Origin: Glandiceps talaboti
Lineage: Eukaryota > Hemichordata > Enteropneusta > Spengelidae
NCBI RefSeq assembly: GCF_964340395.1
Contig: NC_135554.1
Location: 17,555,592 to 17,575,591 of the forward strand
Reading direction: 5' to 3'
DNA: 20,000 nt
Part shown: positions 9,937 through 18,250 of the stretch, piece by piece
How the letters are laid out: each line of letters opens with the position of its first letter
Position numbering within the stretch: the stretch's first letter is position 1
Translations under genes and position numbers: made by a program
Notes under the pieces: model-generated
Databases searched by the model: none
Told to the model about the DNA's origin: nothing
The model's input: the letters and a program-made list of their open reading frames with translations, nothing else

Positions 9937-10266
9937 GCGATTGCAGGTTTCATAATTTGCCTGATGTTGATACCCCTCAGCTCAGCCTATTACCGGGAGT
10001 ATCAAGGCCAAGCTTTCGTTGAAAACTACGACGACCTTGACTGCTACAATTGTGTCATCGAATGGGATACGATTGGTTTGGAATACATCAATTGTACAAT
10101 TCGAGAGTCGTGTCCGGAGAATCTACGAAATGTCGTCAATCAAACACACGGCCCAGATGCGACAACGCAATCTGCTACTTGGTTGATCGTCAGAGCAGAC
10201 TGGGGGAGGAATGCTACTTACGAGATCGGCGTACCAGAAAACCTTTGGGATGCGGATTATGAAGTG
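9937..10266 (+). CDS. Gene 2 exon 2: signal peptide and first cysteine region
   Basis: Acceptor TTTTCCCCACCAG ends at 9936, donor GTAAGA is at 10267, and both ends are phase 0 (110 codons). It starts with a hydrophobic stretch ending LSSA, a good signal peptidase site before YYREYQ. Cysteines follow in the pattern CxxC-x13-C-x5-C (DCYNC, INCT, ESC). There are three N-glycosylation sequons (NCT, NQT, NAT). The remainder, to the end of the exon, has no cysteine, whereas the matching part of the second region has two. Confidence 0.8.
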
Positions 10267-10769
10267 GTAAGATTCTCTAATGTACTCCTAAGCTGCTGTG
10301 AACCATTGCTTTGGCTCATGAGATTTACTTATATAGTGCTTTGTTGCTTATATCTGTGTATGACCTGGTCACATCTTATGAGCTATTGTTCACTTTAGAA
10401 GAAAAAAATATATATATATCAATTTGGTTGATCGATATATATGGCTTCTGTCAGTTTGTACCAATGAAGTCTGACTGTATGTGCTCGTCTTTCAGTCTAA
10501 CAGATTTGTTCAACCGTTTTTGAAGATGTAGAAAGAAACCAATACAACTTTCCTGCAGTACTGTGATATGTGTCTGATGGTATTCCCCATTCGATAACAT
10601 CTTAAATTGCTTGAGATAGCTATGACTAGGACTTCATACCTAGCACTTCTGATACAGTTTCAAAAGTATGGTTACTACTAAGACTTTACTCATTTAAGCT
10701 TTTGACGTCACAAATTATAACAACTACCTTAATACGACTATTAGCTGTTACCATTCACATATCATTACC
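10267..10769 (+). other. First part of intron 2 of gene 2
   Basis: Nothing recognised before the inverted repeat that begins near 10770. Confidence 0.5.
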
Positions 10770-11451
10770 GTTTGCATGTACAACCACAGGGGCTTGAAGA
10801 ATATTATTTGTTACTTTTTTGCGTGTATTGTTTACTTTTTTTAAAACAAAGATTTGTTTTTTGTTTAATGTTTCCTATTTTTTATCTTTTTAAAAATATC
10901 TTTTCCCTACTAGGTGCCATGTCACAAAGTAATGATTTGAAAAGCTGGTGTGTGTTTTTCTAAATCAATTTTAACCTCTTCTTTTTAAAAAAACCAGCTT
11001 TAGTATGGCTACCTTATTAATTATTTATGAGTTAGTTCTACTGAGTCGCCTCAACTGGTGACCCATCCTCGTCTCCATTCACCATGAAAAAGACTCCTAA
11101 TTACATGGTGAGTGGGACAGAGGAATGGTCAATGGTTGAGGGCGCTCAATACAACAAACTCATAAATAATTAATAAGGTAGTCATAGTAAAACTGGTTTA
11201 TCAAAATCAACAAAAGAACAAGTTAAAATTGATTTAGAAAGATACAACACCAGATTTTCTAATAATTACTTTGTTACAAGGCACCTGGCGGGGAAAAGAT
11301 ATTTTAGAGAGCAAAAGACAAAGAGTAAACAATAAATAAACAATTTTTGTAAAGAAAGAAATTAAACAATAAACAAAAAACTATTTGTAAACAAATATTG
11401 CCAATTCAAAGCTCCTGTGGTATAACAGCACTGTTACATGTACTTGCAAAC
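10770..11451. repeat. Long inverted repeat (foldback element) in intron 2 of gene 2
   Basis: The left arm (10770-11086) is matched along its whole length by the reverse complement of the right arm (11104-11451), with only 17 nt of loop. Inner landmarks pair almost perfectly, e.g. ACCTTATTAATTATTTATGA and CTAAATCAATTTTAAC. Outer landmarks include ATCTTTTCCC, AGGTGCC and ACCACAGGRGCTT. The outer parts are more diverged and the right arm has an extra ~18 nt near its end. I see no target-site duplication. Transcribed with the gene, it would fold into a ~300-bp double-stranded RNA. Confidence 0.85.
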
Positions 11452-11490
11452 CATTATTTGATACCAACTTCGCATCACTTATAATTACAG

Positions 11491-11589
11491 GGCGATGGTG
11501 AAGGCGTTGATATGTTGGATGACTGTTTTGAATGTCACCCTGAGTATGTAAATTTATACAACACTAACAGTGTGTCTGTTTATTGTGCG
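11491..11589 (+). CDS. Gene 2 exon 3: start of second cysteine region
   Basis: Acceptor TTATAATTACAG ends at 11490 and donor GTAAGT is at 11590; it is 33 codons and phase 0 on both sides. It encodes an acidic linker (GDGEGVDMLDD), a CxxC motif (DCFEC), sixteen residues and the next cysteine (VYC). It mirrors the DCYNC region of exon 2, supporting a domain duplication. Confidence 0.75.
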
Positions 11590-11939
11590 GTAAGTTCTTT
11601 ACCTCTATAGATGCAGCGAACGTTGTTATAATACAAGTTGACTATTTAATAACGTGTAATTTTACTTGTAAAGTAACCACTAACATTACCATTACTGCGA
11701 TAAATGATTGAAAATACTCACATACAACCACCATTTTGCTTTTTTGCTTTTCGGACTCTCCTAGTTCTGAAAGTACTGTTGAAATCACAACAAACTTAAT
11801 ACGTCTTTGGAAGTTTGAAGATTGTGTACAGAGCTTAACCATTAGTGATTTTGACAAGAAGACATTAACATTTACATTTGGTACAGAGTATATCTAGAAC
11901 ACACACTGACCACTATTCACGATATTTGAATCTGGCGTT

Positions 11940-12033
11940 CTACTACTACTACAGTAACTACTACTACAGTAACTACTACTACAGTAACTACTACTACAGT
12001 AACTACTACTACTACAGTAACTACTACTACTAT

Positions 12034-12085
<52 letters not shown>
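11940..12085. repeat. (TAC)n microsatellite with AGTAAC interruptions
   Basis: The first half is a regular 15-nt super-unit of TAC triplets with one AGTAAC; the second half is nearly pure TAC. The Tyr-rich and Val-rich open frames through it are not genes. Confidence 0.95.
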
Positions 12086-12086
<1 letters not shown>

Positions 12087-12627
12087 TATCATTAGTTATG
12101 TCATTTGGATAGGTTGTCATGGATCTAATTTTTTCCATACCTCAGCTAAACAAATATGTTTTTCTCACACCACACCCTTATTTTCAATCGTAATCCGTAA
12201 TGGGGTTTCAGCTGTCATGAAACATACACGAAGATAGGAATTTTGATGTGAAATTTACATGCATACTATTAAAGTAGTAATATCGGATTTGTTTCAAATT
12301 AAATGCACGTTTGACTGAAAATGTAGTTTTCATTTATCACAAAGCTAGATCTATTAAATATCACGTTTTAGTTACAATAAGCCGTTTCTCGTCTCGCGGC
12401 AGATCTCACGAGATCTCATTTTAGCCATTTCGTCATTATAGCAGCCAGGTGAGGGTGGTCAAGCTGAAAGTGTGAAATGGTTAAAGTTTAACAATAATAT
12501 TGTTCTCAATGTCATCGCACATGGCCACGGTGAAAGCTTGAACATGATCACATTTGACAACTGTTGTTGCTAGGCATATTTGCATATCTCGGGATATGTA
12601 TGATTTCCCTGTAGTAAGTTATATACC

Positions 12628-12705
12628 ATTAGGCCAAATAAAAAATAGTGTTTTTTTTGATAACCCGACCGACCTTGCACATATCAAGTTTTTGGATGCA
12701 AAAAG
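12628..12705 (+). repeat. Dispersed repeat fragment (GGCCAAAT...AACCCGACC)
   Basis: GGCCAAATA, AACCCGACCGACCT and AAGTTTTTGGATGC correspond to the reverse complement of 14025-14080. The piece is degenerate. Confidence 0.5.
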
Positions 12706-13101
12706 GTAAAATAATAACAATATATAATGTATTTATATTTCTGTATACGCATGCACCTTCATACTTTTGCCTCATCTGTAGTCACTTTTTAAAAACAAAA
12801 TCGTATTCCAGAGAGAAACCAGGTCTTTTAAGACTATAATAGTGTAGTCTGCATAACGTGTTCATCTACGTATACTTAACTTATAATTGTCTTCATTTAC
12901 TTCTTTCACACCTCATTAAATGATCTCGGAAGTATTGTGACTGACAAGTATCTTGTCTTGGGTCAAGTAATTAAAAAGGAATAAAGTAAAATAAAATTCT
13001 GACCCACCTACCTGATTTCCTGAAGTCATGTTACCGGAAGCAAACATATTTTTTATTTTGCCTGAATGTATGACAAAACCAGTCCATTGATTTTTTCGCA
13101 G

Positions 13102-13476
13102 GCTGAGGGTGGTTGTGCCACTAGATTTTCAAAATACACAGGACGGTTTGCATGGGCACCAGTAAGAGAGATAACTGACAGTAAAGAGATGGTGTGTACA
13201 ATGATGAAGTTACCCGATGGTACAACAACCCATGAACACTGTTTTCTAGACTGGGCAAGTGTGCCAATTGAATTGGGCCCTGCTGGTACCACAGAAACAC
13301 CAGAAGAAACTACACCAAACATACTGTCAGTCATCAGTGGCCAGTTGAAAGAGATTATTGCTATCTTAAATCGTCGGGAGTCCAGCCCTCGTGCAAGCCC
13401 AGCGACAAGGGCTGTTCCTATTGCCTTCTGTATCCAGGCATTTCTGTTCAGCTTCATCATCCATTGGTTGTTCTAA
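13102..13476 (+). CDS. Gene 2 exon 4: second cysteine region, linker and GPI signal
   Basis: Acceptor GATTTTTTCGCAG ends at 13101; the stop is TAA at 13474-13476 (124 codons). It supplies three more cysteines (EGGC, MVC, HEHC), completing CxxC-x16-C-x5-C plus two late cysteines. A Thr/Pro/Glu-rich stretch (AGTTETPEETTPN) and a short region (NRRESSPRASPA) with candidate GPI attachment residues follow. The last ~18 residues are hydrophobic (from VPIAFCIQAF to the stop) with no cytoplasmic tail, as in GPI signals. A C-terminal membrane anchor is the alternative. Confidence 0.85.
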   Translation, partial: AEGGCATRFSKYTGRFAWAPVREITDSKEMVCTMMKLPDGTTTHEHCFLDWASVPIELGPAGTTETPEETTPNILSVISGQLKEIIAILNRRESSPRASPATRAVPIAFCIQAFLFSFIIHWLF

Positions 13477-13592
13477 TCGTTTTTAACAAAAACGTATTAT
13501 GACTACAATATCTGTACTTTGAAGAATGTATCATTTCATTTCAATAATTATAATCAGTATAATCAACATATAAATATTTTCATTTTTTTTTT

Positions 13593-13659
13593 GGGGGGGG
13601 GGGGGTGATACATGTATTCGTTAATTGAAATCATAACAAATTCCACCCCCCCCCCCCCC
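13593..13659. repeat. G13 and C14 homopolymers in inverted arrangement
   Basis: A run of 13 Gs (13593-13605, followed by TG) and a run of 14 Cs (13646-13659, preceded by CA) face each other across 40 nt, ~117 nt after the stop codon of gene 2. Confidence 0.95.
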
Positions 13660-13699
13660 ACGAGAAAGTTATTTACCTTTGGTTGATTGGAATCTAGTG

Positions 13700-14090
13700 A
13701 TTATCCCTAGGCGTAAAAAAAATTGTGTGGTTCCGATTACATTAAATTTTAAAATAGGTGGGGTAGGTAGATTTTATAGTTTATTTTATTATGTTTTTTT
13801 TCCATGTGTGGGTGTCTATTTCAGGTTTTCCATTGTTTTCCAAATGGTCTCAGGGTTGTTTATTTCTTCCTATCAGATGTACAGTCATTACAGATTGGAA
13901 GAATAGTTTTATATTGTATTTTTAAGTTGATGTCAGTTTACGCATCCACTATTTCTTGGGAGACTTTCGCGATTTTATTATTATTTTTCTCAAATACGTA
14001 AAAAAAAAATAGTTTGGGTCGGCATGAAAAACTAGGTTGGGTCGGGTAACCGGAACCAAACAACTTTTTAATATTTGGCCTTACATTAAA
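13700..14090. repeat. Dispersed repeat, ~390 bp, boundaries uncertain
   Basis: GCGTAAAAAAAATTGTGTGGTTCCGATTA near 13711 and CGTAAAAAAAAAATAGTTTGGGTCGG near 13997 look like related ends. The right part (to TTTGGCC at 14080) recurs in reverse orientation at 12628-12705 and 7822-7866. No coding content is recognised. Confidence 0.45.
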
Positions 14091-15214
14091 AGATGTTGTA
14101 GCCCATCAATACAACATAGTGCAGTATATGACTGTTAGTGATGCACTGTTATAATACACACTTAAATCATCTAGAACTCACTTGCAGACTGAATCATTAC
14201 ATTAACCAAATGTAAACAACTGTGAACTATTCATTGTGTACTCAAGAAAGATTTTCCACATTCAATATTTGTAATTTTTAGATAAAATAACTTTAAAGCT
14301 AACACTTCATTTTTTTTATGCAAATTCAAATACACTATTTTTAGTGAGTACACTATTTGATTGGAAAGACTTGTTGATATGATGATTTTGATGTGTATCG
14401 ATCAAGAAATGTGGGTTTCTGATGCTGGTTTATGACGTTCTAACAACTTATTTGACAAATTTTGATGTTTGTCTACTCACACTTCATAAGAAAGTTTCAC
14501 ATGAGACATTACCCAGAATGTATACAGACCAAGAATTATTAGAAACGAAATTCAAGACGTACATATTCTAGTACACTAAACCGCACAAACCATTTAACAT
14601 TTGCACTTAACAAATCATGTAGAAATGATTGGAGTGCTTAATTCTGTCTCCAGTTACTACATTGTACTTTGTTTATGATAGGGGCACAATACCATAAACA
14701 GTAAAATTGGACAGAAAATCTAAGCCAAATGAAGAGACAGAGGAAAGAGTTTGAATATGGAGTTTGGAAAGAGTTTTGTAATTTTAGTTTAGATACTTAG
14801 CTATTGTTGATATTCTGATATTTTGGGACGAAAGTGTACACTGTAGTGTTGGGAATACATTTATCAAAGAAACACAATTCACAATAATGAATAGAAATAA
14901 ACATGTTACTATCGTGATTTGTTCAAAAAATATTCAAAATATAATCAGGAATAAAATATACATTCCACCCACGAATTACTACAATAAGTCCTGCCTCAAA
15001 CATTTGTAAACTCAGTCTTCAGATGCTAGAAGTTCTAGACTGGTAGATATGTTGTGATGTCAGATTGGAGTTATAAATATATTAAAAAATACTTAGTGGC
15101 AACATCGTAAACTAAAGGCCTCTTTACAGCTCCATCCAAAACGTACCCGCTTCATATTTTGTTGCTTGAGCAGAAATATTTGCTCTGGCTTGCGAGATTG
15201 ACTTGGTGGTTACC

Positions 15215-15300
15215 TCAAAGATGATGGTGACCAGTTGCTTGAAAGACACATTTCCTGTTTGCCAACTCTTTTAAGATATTTGCAATGTTTTTACAGTCAT
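15215..15300 (-). CDS. ERI3: ERI3-like last exon
   Basis: On the minus strand acceptor TTGTTATACAG is followed by AT GAC TGT, so the exon opens in phase 1 and completes the Asp begun by the preceding exon. It encodes DCKNIANILKELANR and ends ATGHHHL before TGA (15217-15215). It provides the catalytic Asp of Exo III and the helix after it. The C-terminus is short, as in compact ERI3-type proteins. Confidence 0.9.
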
Positions 15301-15383
15301 CTGTATAACAAAACAAATATAAAAAATACAATTAGTCATTAGACTTTCAGAAATAGCCAGATTAGTATGTGAATAAATGTGTC

Positions 15384-15421
15384 AGTGTGTAGTTGTGTGT
15401 GTGCGTGCACACACGTGTGTG

Positions 15422-15452
<31 letters not shown>

Positions 15453-15508
15453 ATGCGTGCATGCGTGAGTGCATGTGTGCGTGCGTGTATGTGTGTGTGT
15501 GTGTGTGC
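15384..15508. repeat. (GT)n/(GTGC)n microsatellite
   Basis: Alternating purine-pyrimidine tract with GTGTGT blocks and GTGCGTGC/GCAT variants lies in the intron between exon B and the last ERI exon. It is Z-DNA-prone in composition. Confidence 0.95.
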
Positions 15509-15556
15509 ATAACCGTTTGCAAAATTCTAATGTGTGATGAAAGAATGAAATCTTAC

Positions 15557-15656
15557 CAATGCCACTATGGTGCCTGCCTTGGTGTTTAATTTGGAGAGAT
15601 TTCAACATACCCATTAAATCTTCCTTTGGATAGTGACCAATAACATACTGAAAAGC
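15557..15656 (-). CDS. ERI3: ERI3-like Exo III exon, version B
   Basis: Minus-strand acceptor TTTCCCATACCAG and donor GTAAGA bound a 100-nt exon, phase 0 in and phase 1 out. It encodes [18 protein letters not shown], then [15 protein letters not shown] and the G of the next Asp. The catalytic His of HSGIDD is here. It aligns with the family without gaps as far as I can recall and is probably the ancestral-like version. An acceptor-like AG nine bases inside (TTTTCAG) would drop three residues while keeping frame. Confidence 0.85.
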
Positions 15657-15719
15657 CTGGTATGGGAAAGATGCAAGAAAAGATAGTCAAGAGATAGAGA
15701 CTGAGATACCATGACTCAC

Positions 15720-15816
15720 CAATGCCACTGTGATGTCGCCCATGATGCACTAGTTTAAGACCCCTCAGCATACCCATCATGCCTACTTTGGATGTCCCAC
15801 ACACACTGGAAAAAGG
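15720..15816 (-). CDS. ERI3: ERI3-like Exo III exon, version A (alternative copy)
   Basis: Minus-strand acceptor TTTTTGAATGACAG (exon from 15816) and donor GTGAGT (15719) bound 97 nt, phase 0 in and phase 1 out like version B but one codon shorter. It encodes PFSSVCGTSKVGMMGML, then RGLKLVHHGRHHSGI. MGML and GRHHSGI are identical to version B while the rest is well diverged, with many synonymous changes, so the duplication is old and both copies look selected. A second acceptor (TTTTTCCAG, exon from 15805) would break the frame. Confidence 0.8.
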
Positions 15817-16417
15817 CTGTCATTCAAAAAGCAGACATAGTGAGGTCAGAGGTCATAAGTATTTTGGATGTTAGGTCAATAATAGCCATGGTATCATATC
15901 ATATCATGGCATAAAACACTGCGTTGCCAAATGTTGAGTTCCTGATTGTCAACTATTTAATTTAGTTAATTAATCAATTAATTAAAGTTTAAGTGGAAAT
16001 TGGTGGATGTAGCAAAAATAGAGCAACTTCAACATAACAACAACAAATTCCAGGTCAAAATTGACCTAAACTGGGGTATCGCACTTTAAACTCTGAACCT
16101 CAAGATATGACAAAGCAATAAAAAAGGATTACATAGGACCATTCTTTTTTGGACAACTGTTTTTCTCACACAAATTTTTATCCTAATTTGACATGGGCCT
16201 TTACATACATCCTCTTTTCATTTTGGTCACTTTTTTGGTTCCATAAAATTTATTCACATACTTCCTGACCAGTATTTAAATTAGTCTGGTGCTCTCACCA
16301 TCAGATTAATTGGGATATGTATTTGAATCCACACCTGCAGTAGCTTATAGCTCTCATAACTTTATACCCCTATACCAAATTTCATTTATTACAGACTACA
16401 CTTCATGTCAGACTAAC
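15817..16417 (-). other. ERI intron, nothing recognised
   Basis: AT-rich sequence with no exon or repeat family that I can identify, apart from short TTAATTAA-type runs near 15958-15985. Confidence 0.5.
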
Positions 16418-16490
16418 CCGTTTAATGTTTATCCATGTCTTAAAGTACTTTGGAACAGTCAATCTTAGATGTCTATATTGGCCTGGTAAC
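16418..16490 (-). CDS. ERI3: ERI3-like exon LPGQ...TWINIKR
   Basis: Minus-strand acceptor ATTTTATTTCTGTAG precedes G-TTA-CCA-GGC; the first G completes the Met codon split with the previous exon (AT|G). The donor after CGG is GTTAGT, a weak one. It is 73 nt, phase 2 in and phase 0 out, and encodes LPGQYRHLRLTVPKY, then FKTWINIKR. The acceptor and the first ~48 nt of this exon are the source of the adjacent minisatellite; only this terminal copy continues into FKTWINIKR and has a donor. Confidence 0.9.
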
Positions 16491-17476
16491 CTACAGAAAT
16501 AAAATAGAACACGTTGATGTACATTGGAACAGTTAATCCAAGATCTGATGTCTATAATGGCCTGGTAACCTAAAATAGTTTAGGTCAAAATAGAAATAAA
16601 ATAGAACACTTTGATGTACTTTGGAACAGTCAATCTAAGATGTCTATATTGGCCTGATAACCTACAGAAATAAAATAGAACACCTTGATGTACTTTGGAA
16701 CTGTCAATCTAAGATGTCTATATTGGTCTGGTAACCTACAGAAATAAAATAGAACACTTTGATGTACTTTGGAACTGTCAATCTAAGATGTCTATATTGG
16801 CCTGGTAACCTACAGACATAAAATAGAACACCTTGATGTACATTGGAACAGTCAATCTAAGATCTGATGTCTATACTGGCCTGGTAACCTACAGAAATAA
16901 AATAGAACACGTTGATGTACTTTGGAACAGTCAATCCAAGATCTGATGTCTATATTGGCCTGGTAACCTACAGAAATAAAATAGAACACTTTGATGTACT
17001 TTGGAACGTCAATCTAAGATGTCTATACTGGCATGTTAACCTACAGAAATAAAATAGAACACTTTGATGTACTTTGGAACAGTCAATCTAAGATGTCTAT
17101 ACTGGCCTAGTAACCTACAGAAATAAAATAGAACACTTTGATGTAGTTTGGAACAGTCAATCTAAGATGTCTATATTGGCCTGGTAACCTACAGAAATAA
17201 AATAGAACACTTTGATGTAGTTTGGAACAGTCAATCTAAGATGTCTATATTGGCCTGGTAACCTACAGAAATAAAATAGAACACTTTGATGTACTTTGGA
17301 ACAGTCAATCTAAGATGTCTATATTGGCCTGGTAACCTACAGAAATAAAATAGAACACTTTGATGTACTTTGGAACAGTTAATCTAAGATGTCTATATTG
17401 GCCTGGTATCCTACAGAAATAAAATATACCACTTTGATGTACTTTGGAACAGTCAATCTAAGATGTCTATATTGGC
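16441..17476. repeat. Minisatellite of 74-79 bp units made from an ERI acceptor and exon start
   Basis: The AGAAAT marker recurs at 16495, 16592, 16666, 16740, 16814, 16893, 16972, 17045, 17119, 17193, 17267, 17341 and 17415. Most spacings are 74; two are 79 because of an extra ATCTG, one is 73 and one is 97 with an insertion. Read on the minus strand each unit is intron end, TTTATTTCTGTAG, then GTTACCAGGCC... through CCAAAGTAC, the beginning of exon 16418-16490. All 13 copies keep an AG before GTTAC or GATAC, giving 12 decoys plus the true site. The part far from the true exon (17045-17415) is nearly uniform; the near part is heterogeneous. Confidence 0.93.
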
Positions 17477-17558
17477 ATGTTTGATTTTATTGTTTTCGAT
17501 TAATTGGTTAAAATCCAAACAGCGAACACATATTATATAAATACAGTATTTAACTTAC

Positions 17559-17650
17559 ATTGTTTTCAGGTCCCAATCACCACAAGTCACAAAGATAAAA
17601 GAATGTTGTCCATCTAGGAATCCTTGAGTTAACATCCATTTATCAAACAT
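17559..17650 (-). CDS. ERI3: ERI3-like exon with Exo II motif
   Basis: Minus-strand acceptor AAATTTCAG and donor GTAAGT bound 92 nt, phase 0 in and phase 2 out (AT|G). It encodes MFDKWMLTQG and then SFIFVTCGDWDLKT. The Asp in GDWD is the Exo II catalytic residue of DEDDh enzymes; FVTCGDWDLK is a strong family signature. Confidence 0.92.
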
Positions 17651-18190
17651 CTGAAATTTACAGAAAGTTAGTTTATTTCCAAAATCAACTTTGTAACAAC
17701 AAACAATTTAGTTTATGTATCATTTGAAACCCCACCAAGTATCAAACTAGAGAGGCCATCAATCCATTCACACTATTTTATATTTTTGTAATTATGGAGG
17801 TATGCATTCATAATTTTCATCACAATAGTGTGATTTTAATTGTGAGTGTTTAACATGACTCACCAATAAATATCACCAAAAATATCATGAAAATTATCAA
17901 TCTGTTTCTCTGTAATTATTTTTTTAGAATTTGTTTTTTAATTTATCAATTTTTTAAATTCATCAATTTTCATTCCTATTTTTTTTAAATTTATCAATTT
18001 TCATTCCTATTTTCAAGAACCAATTATTTGAACCATTTTCAAAAAAATGACAATGATATCTATTACCTATGTTGTATAGACCAAACAGTTGTCAAGATAG
18101 GGAGTCAGTAATGTGAGATTTATATGGTGATATTCCCTAAGATAAGTGAAATTTGTCTTTCTGCCTTACAGTGGTTCATTGTATTCTTAC
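17651..18190 (-). other. ERI intron, nothing recognised
   Basis: AT-rich, with a short direct repeat TTATCAATTTTCATTCCTATTTT near 17964-18012 and nothing else of note. Confidence 0.5.
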
Positions 18191-18250
18191 CTTCATTGTT
18201 TCTTCCAGAGTCGGTTTTCCATCCACCATATCTTGTGTGATTCCAGTAAG
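18191..18250 (-). CDS. ERI3: ERI3-like short exon LTGITQDMVDG
   Basis: Minus-strand acceptor CTATTTATTTAG and donor GTAAGA bound 60 nt, phase 0 on both sides. It encodes LTGITQDMVDGKPTLEETMK. The LTGI...V...P.L motif follows the PFCTE of the previous exon, exactly as in other DEDDh ERI proteins. Confidence 0.92.

Larger units (their letters stand above)
11590..13101 (+). other. Intron 3 of gene 2
   Basis: It contains a TAC microsatellite (11940-12085), a scrap resembling the 114-bp satellite unit (TTGTTGCTAGGCATATTTGCAT, 12563-12585) and a dispersed-repeat piece at 12628-12705. No exon is supported. Confidence 0.55.
7547..13476 (+). other. Gene 2 span: secreted cysteine-rich, probably GPI-anchored protein
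   Basis: Exons 7547-7549 (start codon only), 9937-10266, 11491-11589 and 13102-13476 all join in phase 0 and give 268 residues. The order is signal peptide, a four-cysteine region with three N-glycosylation sequons, a six-cysteine region, a Thr/Pro/Glu-rich linker, and a hydrophobic C-terminus that ends at the stop, as in GPI-anchored proteins. Each cysteine region begins CxxC-x13/16-C-x5-C, so the protein appears to be two diverged copies of one domain. This recalls Ly6/uPAR three-finger proteins in size and anchoring, but spacing does not fit that family cleanly and I leave the function open. Confidence 0.75.
13477..15214. other. Region between the convergent 3' ends of genes 2 and 3
   Basis: It holds the 3' UTRs of both genes, a G/C homopolymer pair (13593-13659) and a dispersed repeat (13700-14090). 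I cannot place polyadenylation sites with confidence: ATTAAA occurs at 13740 and 14085 on the plus strand. From 14091 to 15214 I see nothing besides AT-rich unique sequence. Confidence 0.5.

Noticed and set aside
10783-11420. Long inverted repeat as a hAT element (CAGGGGCTT ends)
   Set aside because: The 8-nt flanks TACAACCA and TGGTATAA do not match, and similarity extends beyond the CAGGG position, so the ends are not hAT ends.
11878-12237. Tyrosine-rich and valine-rich open frames
   Set aside because: They come from the TAC microsatellite on the two strands.
13053-13460. 135-codon minus-strand open frame
   Set aside because: It is the shadow of gene 2 exon 4, whose plus-strand frame has proper splice sites, phased cysteines and a GPI-type end.
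15377-15614. His-Thr and Val-Cys repeat open frames
   Set aside because: Translations of the GT microsatellite; only 15557-15656 on the minus strand is a real exon.
15720-15805. Shorter form of ERI exon A starting after TTTTTCCAG
   Set aside because: It would begin in phase 2, which does not match the phase 0 end of the preceding exon; the acceptor at GACAG keeps the frame and aligns with exon B.
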